Positions 53,202 through 58,213 of a stretch of 58,213 nt of DNA are shown piece by piece (positions within the stretch are counted from its first letter, which is position 1; each line of letters begins with the position of its first letter). A program made the translations under genes and the position numbers. Under the pieces are notes generated by a model. The model saw nothing but the letters and a program-made list of their open reading frames with translations, did no database searches and was not told where the DNA came from. The stretch comes from Puniceicoccaceae bacterium (lineage in GTDB: Bacteria > Verrucomicrobiota > Verrucomicrobiia > Opitutales > Opitutaceae), in contig REEB01000066.1 in assembly GCA_007695295.1 (NCBI GenBank), forward strand, positions 1-58,213, read 5' to 3'.

Positions 53202-54647
53202 CTAGGGTGCGAGCGTGGTGGCGGCCTGGATGAACGCCAGGAGGGGCTCGGGTGCGATGCCGATCACTATAAGCAGGACGGCTAGCAGGACAAGTACCGT
53301 CGCAGAGGTGGGTGCGAAAGGGGCGTCGGCGGTGCGGCCCTCGGATTTTCTGCCTTCGCCGCTGTACATGGCGATGATGATGCGCAGGTAGTAAAAGATG
53401 CCGAGAGTGGCGGAGACGGTGAGAATGATGAGGAGGGGCCAGAGGCCGGCGGCGGCGCCGGCGGCGACAAGGAAGAACTTGCCCATGAAGCCGGCGGTGA
53501 GCGGAAGCCCGAGGAGGGAGAAAATGGCGATGGAAAGGAGGGCGGCGGAGCCGGGCCGGCGCCAGAAGAGGCCGCGGTAGTCGGCCACGGTGTCGGCTTC
53601 CTGGTCGGTCGGGGAGAGGTAGCCGATGACCCCGAAGGCGATGAGGGTGGCGGCGAAGTAGGTGACGAGGTAGAAGGTGGCGGCGGCGGGGCCGTTTTCG
53701 CCTCCCGCGAGAAAAGCGACGAGGATATAACCGAAGTGGGCGATGGAGGAGTAGGCGAGGATGCGTTTGAGGTTGTCCTGGAGGAGGGCGAGGAGGTTGC
53801 CGACGATCATGGAGGCGCCGGCGACGGCGGCGAGGGCGCTAAAGAGCCCGGTTTGGGAGGCGGGGTCGAGTGGGGCGAAGAAACGGAGGAGGACGGCGAC
53901 GACGCAGCCCTTGGAAACGGTGGCGAGAAAAGCGGTCACGGGGGCGGGGGCGCCCTGGTAGATGTCGGGCGTCCAGAGATGGAACGGCACCACCGAGAGC
54001 TTGAAGGCGGCGCCGGCGAAGACGAGCAGCATGCCGGCGACGAGGAAAGGGGAGAGGCCATCGGGGGCGCCGGCGACGGCGGCGGCGAGGGCGGAAAACT
54101 CCATCGAGCCGAGGGCGGCATAGATGAGGGCGAGCCCGAAGAGAAGGAGGGCGGAGGTGAGGCCGGCGAGAAAGAGGTATTTGACGGCGGCCTCGAGCGC
54201 CTTCTCCTTCACGAATATGTATCCGACCATCACATACAGTGAAACCGAAAGCAGCTCCAGCCCGAGGAAAAAGGCGACAAAGTGGTCGGCGGCGGCGAGG
54301 ATGAGGGCACCGAGGGCGGAGAGGAGGAGGAGGATGTAGAACTCCCCGCGCTCCATGCGGTACTTCTCCAGGTAGCGCTGGGAGAAGACGGTGACGGCGA
54401 CGGTGCCGACGAGAAGGAGGGCGAGGTGGACGAGGGCGAACGAATCGACCCGGAGGAGCGGGGGAATGGCGCGGGGGGCATGGCTCCAGGCGATCGGCAG
54501 GGAGGCGAGGGCGACGAGCAGCCCGGCGAGGGTGAGGATGGCGGAGAGCGTCTGGTTGCGGTAGAAGGAAATCACCAGCATGACGATGACGGCGGCGGCG
54601 GCGACGCACATGAAAGGGAGAAGGGCCTGGAAATCGGCGGCGGTCAT
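53202..54647 (-). CDS. nuoN: NADH-quinone oxidoreductase subunit N
   Basis: 481 residues from ATG 54647 (MTAADFQALLPFMCVAAAAV), about 14 membrane helices. The antiporter-like signature VPFHLWTPDIYQGAPAPVTA and the conserved Lys-bearing helices (KEKALEAAVKYLFLAG; DNLKRILAYSSIAHFGYILV) identify NuoN. It is one of three proton-pumping subunits in the membrane arm of respiratory complex I. The start overlaps the nuoM stop (ATGA), so the two are translationally coupled. The reading frame stays open far upstream through nuoM and nuoL, but that part is a shadow. Confidence 0.96.
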   Translation of the reverse strand: MTAADFQALLPFMCVAAAAVIVMLVISFYRNQTLSAILTLAGLLVALASLPIAWSHAPRAIPPLLRVDSFALVHLALLLVGTVAVTVFSQRYLEKYRMERGEFYILLLLSALGALILAAADHFVAFFLGLELLSVSLYVMVGYIFVKEKALEAAVKYLFLAGLTSALLLFGLALIYAALGSMEFSALAAAVAGAPDGLSPFLVAGMLLVFAGAAFKLSVVPFHLWTPDIYQGAPAPVTAFLATVSKGCVVAVLLRFFAPLDPASQTGLFSALAAVAGASMIVGNLLALLQDNLKRILAYSSIAHFGYILVAFLAGGENGPAAATFYLVTYFAATLIAFGVIGYLSPTDQEADTVADYRGLFWRRPGSAALLSIAIFSLLGLPLTAGFMGKFFLVAAGAAAGLWPLLIILTVSATLGIFYYLRIIIAMYSGEGRKSEGRTADAPFAPTSATVLVLLAVLLIVIGIAPEPLLAFIQAATTLAP

Positions 54648-56155
54648 GGCAGCGGCGGGTGGGGCGGGGGTTCGACCGCGAGAACAACCGGCACCGGCCG
54701 GGCGGCGTCGGCCTCGAGCCAGCGGACGGCGGGTTCGGCGGCGTCGAGGACCGGCCGCGGATAGAGTCCGAGGCCGAGCAGGCCGAGGACCAGCGCCCCG
54801 AGAATGGCGGCTTCGCGGAAGTTGACGTCGGCGAGCGTGGCACCCTTGGCGGGGGTGCCGTGAAAGGCCCGTTGGATGATCCAGAGGGAATAGACGGTGG
54901 CCCCGACGAGGCCGAGCGCGGCGGCGACGGTGACCGGGATGCTGATTTGGAAGCCGCCGAGGAGGATGAGGAACTCGCCGACGAAATTGCCCAGGCCCGG
55001 CAGGCCGAGGGAGGCCATGGCGAAGAAAAGCGCAAAAGCGGTCATACGGGGAGCGAGGACTTGGAAACCGCCCATGCGGCCGAGATCGCGGGTATGGAGC
55101 CGCTCCTGGAGACTGCCGGCGAGAATGAAGAGGGCACCCGTGCTGAGTCCGTGGCAGATCATGGTCACGACCACGCCCTGAAGCGCCCAAGTGTTCCAGG
55201 CGAAGACCCCCACGACGACGAAGCCCATGTGGCTGACGCTGGTGTAGGCGACGAGCCGCTTGAGGTCGGACTGGGCAAAAGCGAGCTTGGCCCCGTAGAG
55301 GATGCCGACGGCGCCGAGGACGAGGGCGACCGGGGCGAAGGCGGCGGCGGCCTCGGGGAAAAGCGGTACGACGAAGCGGAGCAGCCCGTAGCCGCCCGTC
55401 TTGAGCAGGATGCCGGCGAGGATGAGACTGCCGGCGGTGGGGGCTTCGGTGTGGGCGTCGGGCAGCCAGGTGTGGAAGGGGAAAGCCGGCAGCTTGACCG
55501 CGAAAGCGAAGAAAAATCCCAGCATGAGCCACCAGGCGGTGCCGGCCGGGAGGGCGCCGCCGAGCAGGTCCTCGTACAGGAAAGTGTGCAGACCCGTCTC
55601 GGCGGCGTGGGAGAAGTGGAGTCCGAGGATGGCGAGGAGGAGGATGAAACCGCCCGCCTGGGTGAAGAGGAAAAACTTGATCGCGGCCCGGGTGCGGTGT
55701 TCGTGTCCCCAGATTCCGATGACAAAATACATCGGCAAGACCATTAGCTCCCAGAAGAAGAAGAAGAGGAACAGGTCGAGGGCGAGAAAGACCCCGGCGG
55801 TTCCGGAGAGGATCCAGAGCAGATTGAAAAAGAAAAACCCGGGCCGGTGATCGGTCTGCCGCCAGGCGACCCCGACGGCGAGGACGCCGAGGAAAAACGT
55901 GAGCAGGACGAGGAGGAGGCTGAGGCCGTCGAGGGCGAGGAAAAATGAAATCCCGGCGGCGGGGATCCAGTCGAACCCGAAGGCGGCGATCCAGCGGCCT
56001 TCCGCGGGGCGGCCCCAGAAGGTGGCGGTGAGCGCGAGCGGGACGGCGGTGCCGGCGAGCGCGATCCAGCGCGGAGCGGTGGCCGACCAGCGCCCGGCCA
56101 GCCAGGCCACGAGTCCGGCGAGGAGCGGGAGGAGGATGATGGCGGGCAGCATCAT
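54644..56155 (-). CDS. nuoM: NADH-quinone oxidoreductase subunit M
   Basis: 503 residues from ATG 56155 (MMLPAIILLPLLAGLVAWLA). The key Glu of helix 5 is in FFFWELMVLPMYFVIG, and the discontinuous-helix signature FPFHTWLPDAHTEAPTAGSL is intact, with the Lys in SDLKRLVAYTSVSHMGF. It is a proton-pumping antiporter-like subunit of complex I. It overlaps nuoL and nuoN by 4 bp on each side. The length is normal for the subunit. Confidence 0.97.
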   Translation of the reverse strand: MMLPAIILLPLLAGLVAWLAGRWSATAPRWIALAGTAVPLALTATFWGRPAEGRWIAAFGFDWIPAAGISFFLALDGLSLLLVLLTFFLGVLAVGVAWRQTDHRPGFFFFNLLWILSGTAGVFLALDLFLFFFFWELMVLPMYFVIGIWGHEHRTRAAIKFFLFTQAGGFILLLAILGLHFSHAAETGLHTFLYEDLLGGALPAGTAWWLMLGFFFAFAVKLPAFPFHTWLPDAHTEAPTAGSLILAGILLKTGGYGLLRFVVPLFPEAAAAFAPVALVLGAVGILYGAKLAFAQSDLKRLVAYTSVSHMGFVVVGVFAWNTWALQGVVVTMICHGLSTGALFILAGSLQERLHTRDLGRMGGFQVLAPRMTAFALFFAMASLGLPGLGNFVGEFLILLGGFQISIPVTVAAALGLVGATVYSLWIIQRAFHGTPAKGATLADVNFREAAILGALVLGLLGLGLYPRPVLDAAEPAVRWLEADAARPVPVVLAVEPPPHPPLP

Positions 56156-58047
56156 TGGGCGAAGGCGAGGAGCAGGAGGACGAGGGTGCCGGCGACGAGG
56201 ACGGAAGCGTACCAGCGGAGCCGGCCGGTCTGCGTCTCGGAGAGGAGCGTGTGCAGCCCGCGGGCGAGGGCGGCGATGAAGACGGGGCCGAGATCAACCA
56301 AGTCACGCCGGTTGCGGCGGGCGAGGAACTGGTAGGGGCGGACGAGGAGGGTGTCGTAGACGGCGTCAAATCCCCAGCCGGCGAACCAGAACCGGAGCAG
56401 CGGATCCCGGGGCGGCGCGGCGCCCATGGTATCCGAAGTCTGGGTACGTTTGCCGTAGAGCCACCAGGCGACGCCGGCGCCGGCGAGGACGAGGGCGGAG
56501 GCGACGAGGAGGAGCGCCCAGAGCTCGGCATCGAGCCCCGGCGGCAGCACCACGAGGGAAGCGAGGGCGGTGTCGAGAAAGTCGGAAAAGAAAGTGACGT
56601 GGCCGAAGGTGTGCGGGAGTTCGATACCGCCGGCAAAAGTGGAAAAGACCGCGAGGATGACGAGGACGGCGAGGACGGCCGGACCCGGCCGGTGTTCGAC
56701 CCGGGCGCCCCGGGACTCGCCGAAGAAAACCAGGAAAACCATCCGGAAGGTGTAGAGGGCGGTGACGACGGCGCCGGCCACGCCGACGGCCCAGAAAGCC
56801 GGCCCTCCGAGGGGTGAGATCCAGACATCCCAGAGAATCTTCTCCTTGCTGTAAAAGCCGGAGCCGATGAGGGGAAGGGCGGCGAGTGAGACGGATCCAA
56901 TGAGAAAGGTCCAGAAGACGGCCGGGAGCTTGTGACGGAGCCCGCCCATTTTGCGCATATCCTGCTCGTGGTGGAGGGCGAGGATGAGGGCGCCGGCGGC
57001 GAGGAAGAGCAACGCCTTGAAGAGTGCGTGGGTGACGAAGTGGAACATCGCCGCCGACCAGGCTCCGACCCCGAGGGCGAGAAACATATAGCCGAGCTGG
57101 CTGATGGTGGAGTAGGCGAGGACGCGCTTGATGTCGTGCTGGACGAGGGCGGAAAACCCGGCCGTGAGCAGAGTGGCGGCGCCGACAATCGCCACGACCA
57201 GCAGGACTGCCGGGGCGAGCTCGAAAAGCACATGGCAGCGGGCGATGAGGTAGACCCCGGCCGTGACCATGGTGGCGGCGTGGATGAGGGCGCTGACCGG
57301 GGTGGGCCCGGCCATGGCGTCGGGCAGCCACGTTTGCAGCGGGAGCTGGGCGGACTTGCCGACGGCGCCCCCGAGGATGAGGAGGGCGGCGGCGACGGCG
57401 AGCCCGGAGCCCGGCTCCCATGCGAGGGAAGCAGCGGCAAAAGCCTCCTGAAAATGGAGCGTGCCGAGCGAAGCGAAGAGCAGAAACAGGCCGAGGAGCA
57501 GGGCGGTGTCGCCGATGCGGGTGACGACAAACGCCTTGCGGGCGGCGGCCCCGTTGGCGGGCTCGCGGTACCAGAAGCCGATGAGCAGGTAGCTGCAGAG
57601 TCCGACCCCTTCCCAGCCGAGGAGGAGGAGGACAAAATTGTCGGCCAAGACGAGCACGAGCATGAAGCCGACGAAGAGATTGAGGAAGGCGAAGAAGCGC
57701 TGAAAGCCCTCGTCGTCGCGCATGTATTCGGCCGAGTAGACGTGGATGAGAAACCCAACCCCGGTGATGACCGAGATCATGACGAGGGAGAGCGCGTCGA
57801 GGTGGAAGGCGATTCCGGGGGCGAGGCCGGCGACGTCGAACCACGTCCAGAGCGACTGGGTGAAGGCGTGGTCGGGGGGTGGGGCGGTGAGAAACCGGTG
57901 GCAGAGGAGCAGCGAAAAAATCGCTCCGACGCCGACCGTGCCGCAGCCGATCCCGGCGATCACGGCGCGGGGGAGCCTGCCCGCGAGGGTGAGGAGCAGG
58001 AAACCCGCGAAGGGGAGGGCCGGGATCAGCCAGAGGAGGTCGAGCAT
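56152..58047 (-). CDS. nuoL: NADH-quinone oxidoreductase subunit L
   Basis: 631 residues from ATG 58047 (MLDLLWLIPALPFAGFLLLT). Signatures LLLGWEGVGLCSYLLIGFW (helix-5 Glu), LPLQTWLPDAMAGPTPVSAL and HDIKRVLAYSTISQLGYMFL are intact. The C-terminal part (LRFWFAGWGFDAVYDTLLVR and the last helix VLVAGTLVLLLLAFAQ) includes the region that forms the long lateral helix and final membrane segment, so the protein is complete. It is the distal proton-pumping subunit of complex I. The upstream nuo genes, if present, lie beyond the window and are separated by at least 160 bp of repeat-bearing spacer. Confidence 0.97.
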   Translation of the reverse strand: MLDLLWLIPALPFAGFLLLTLAGRLPRAVIAGIGCGTVGVGAIFSLLLCHRFLTAPPPDHAFTQSLWTWFDVAGLAPGIAFHLDALSLVMISVITGVGFLIHVYSAEYMRDDEGFQRFFAFLNLFVGFMLVLVLADNFVLLLLGWEGVGLCSYLLIGFWYREPANGAAARKAFVVTRIGDTALLLGLFLLFASLGTLHFQEAFAAASLAWEPGSGLAVAAALLILGGAVGKSAQLPLQTWLPDAMAGPTPVSALIHAATMVTAGVYLIARCHVLFELAPAVLLVVAIVGAATLLTAGFSALVQHDIKRVLAYSTISQLGYMFLALGVGAWSAAMFHFVTHALFKALLFLAAGALILALHHEQDMRKMGGLRHKLPAVFWTFLIGSVSLAALPLIGSGFYSKEKILWDVWISPLGGPAFWAVGVAGAVVTALYTFRMVFLVFFGESRGARVEHRPGPAVLAVLVILAVFSTFAGGIELPHTFGHVTFFSDFLDTALASLVVLPPGLDAELWALLLVASALVLAGAGVAWWLYGKRTQTSDTMGAAPPRDPLLRFWFAGWGFDAVYDTLLVRPYQFLARRNRRDLVDLGPVFIAALARGLHTLLSETQTGRLRWYASVLVAGTLVLLLLAFAQ

Positions 58048-58103
58048 GGAGGAGGGGAGGGGGTGAAAAGCTGAAAGCGGAAAACTGGAAGTTGAAAGGG
58101 TGA

Positions 58104-58213
58104 GGAGTTATGAGTAAGGAGTTATGGGTAAGGGGTAATGGGTTATGGGTGAGGGGTAATGGGTTATGGGTGAGGGGTAATGGGTTATTGGTGAGGTGTA
58201 ATTGGTTATGGGT
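58104..58213. repeat. Tandem repeat upstream of nuoL (runs off the window)
   Basis: Two 14-bp units (GGAGTTATGAGTAA and GGAGTTATGGGTAA at 58104-58131) lead into 21-bp units of GGGTTATGGGTGAGGGGTAAT: exact copies at 58140-58160 and 58161-58181, a diverged copy at 58182-58202 and a partial copy to 58213. G and T dominate one strand. No coding potential is seen. Confidence 0.9.

Noticed and set aside
54648-57758. Upstream part of a 1518-codon open frame ending with nuoN
   Set aside because: Only the last 481 codons encode NuoN. The rest lies over nuoM and nuoL in other frames and is low-complexity Pro/Ser/Arg sequence.
58104-58213. Tandem repeats considered as a CRISPR array
   Set aside because: The units are contiguous with no unique spacers, so it is a simple tandem repeat.

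Overview
The window is high-GC DNA from a heterotrophic bacterium, most likely a member of the Verrucomicrobiota (Opitutales-like). The pointers are giant secreted mosaic proteins with FAS1 and 'RALGP/RGLGP' modules, TonB-dependent uptake, cytoplasmic glycosidases with oxidative sugar catabolism, GH78 and DUF6807-type proteins, few Shine-Dalgarno sequences, and spacers with short direct repeats. The taxonomic call is inference. No rRNA, tRNA, CRISPR array or complete insertion sequence was seen.

Layout. 3-9257: the 3' part of a giant RHS/YD-repeat protein whose C-terminal third carries an HEVGH metallopeptidase motif and tandem cadherin-like domains. 9342-12693: a LuxR-type regulator, then a nitrogen module (amt-glnK) behind a consensus sigma-54 promoter and ended by a strong terminator. 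12696-20806 (minus): a small membrane protein, a 1626-residue secreted mosaic protein and the TonB-dependent receptor directly upstream of it. 21075-22797 (minus): a MamK-like bacterial actin with a small unknown partner protein, downstream of an AT-rich palindromic segment. 22998-24497 (minus): a B12-binding radical SAM enzyme. 24649-28764 (minus): a tight five-gene operon of a Tm-1-like protein, a PEP-hydrolase-like TIM barrel, a sugar-phosphate epimerase-like protein, a cupin and a beta-hydroxyacid dehydrogenase, probably an uncharacterised catabolic route. 28952-31116: malate dehydrogenase and DAHP synthase. 31276-32926: a ScdA/RIC di-iron repair protein with a perfect FNR-type box, and a divergent MOSC protein.

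32976-48039 is a carbohydrate island. A GH78 alpha-L-rhamnosidase diverges from an eight-gene plus-strand operon: epimerase, Gfo/Idh/MocA oxidoreductase, exported GH5-like enzyme, L-fuconate dehydratase, SDR, XylX/KdaD-type FAH dehydratase, alpha-ketoglutarate-semialdehyde dehydrogenase and IlvD/Edd dehydratase. This set reads as a non-phosphorylative route for pentoses or 6-deoxyhexoses that ends in alpha-ketoglutarate. A phytanoyl-CoA dioxygenase-like gene, a DUF6807 gene and a GH5 gene follow.

48040-52720 is an accessory stretch: a VapBC pair, a 115-bp MITE-like inverted-repeat element, REP-like hairpins, a GH28-like gene and a low-GC gene that resembles an ADP-ribosyltransferase fold. 52718-58047 (minus) holds the nuoL-nuoM-nuoN end of a complex I operon followed by a CBS-domain gene, with a 21-bp tandem repeat upstream of nuoL at the window edge.
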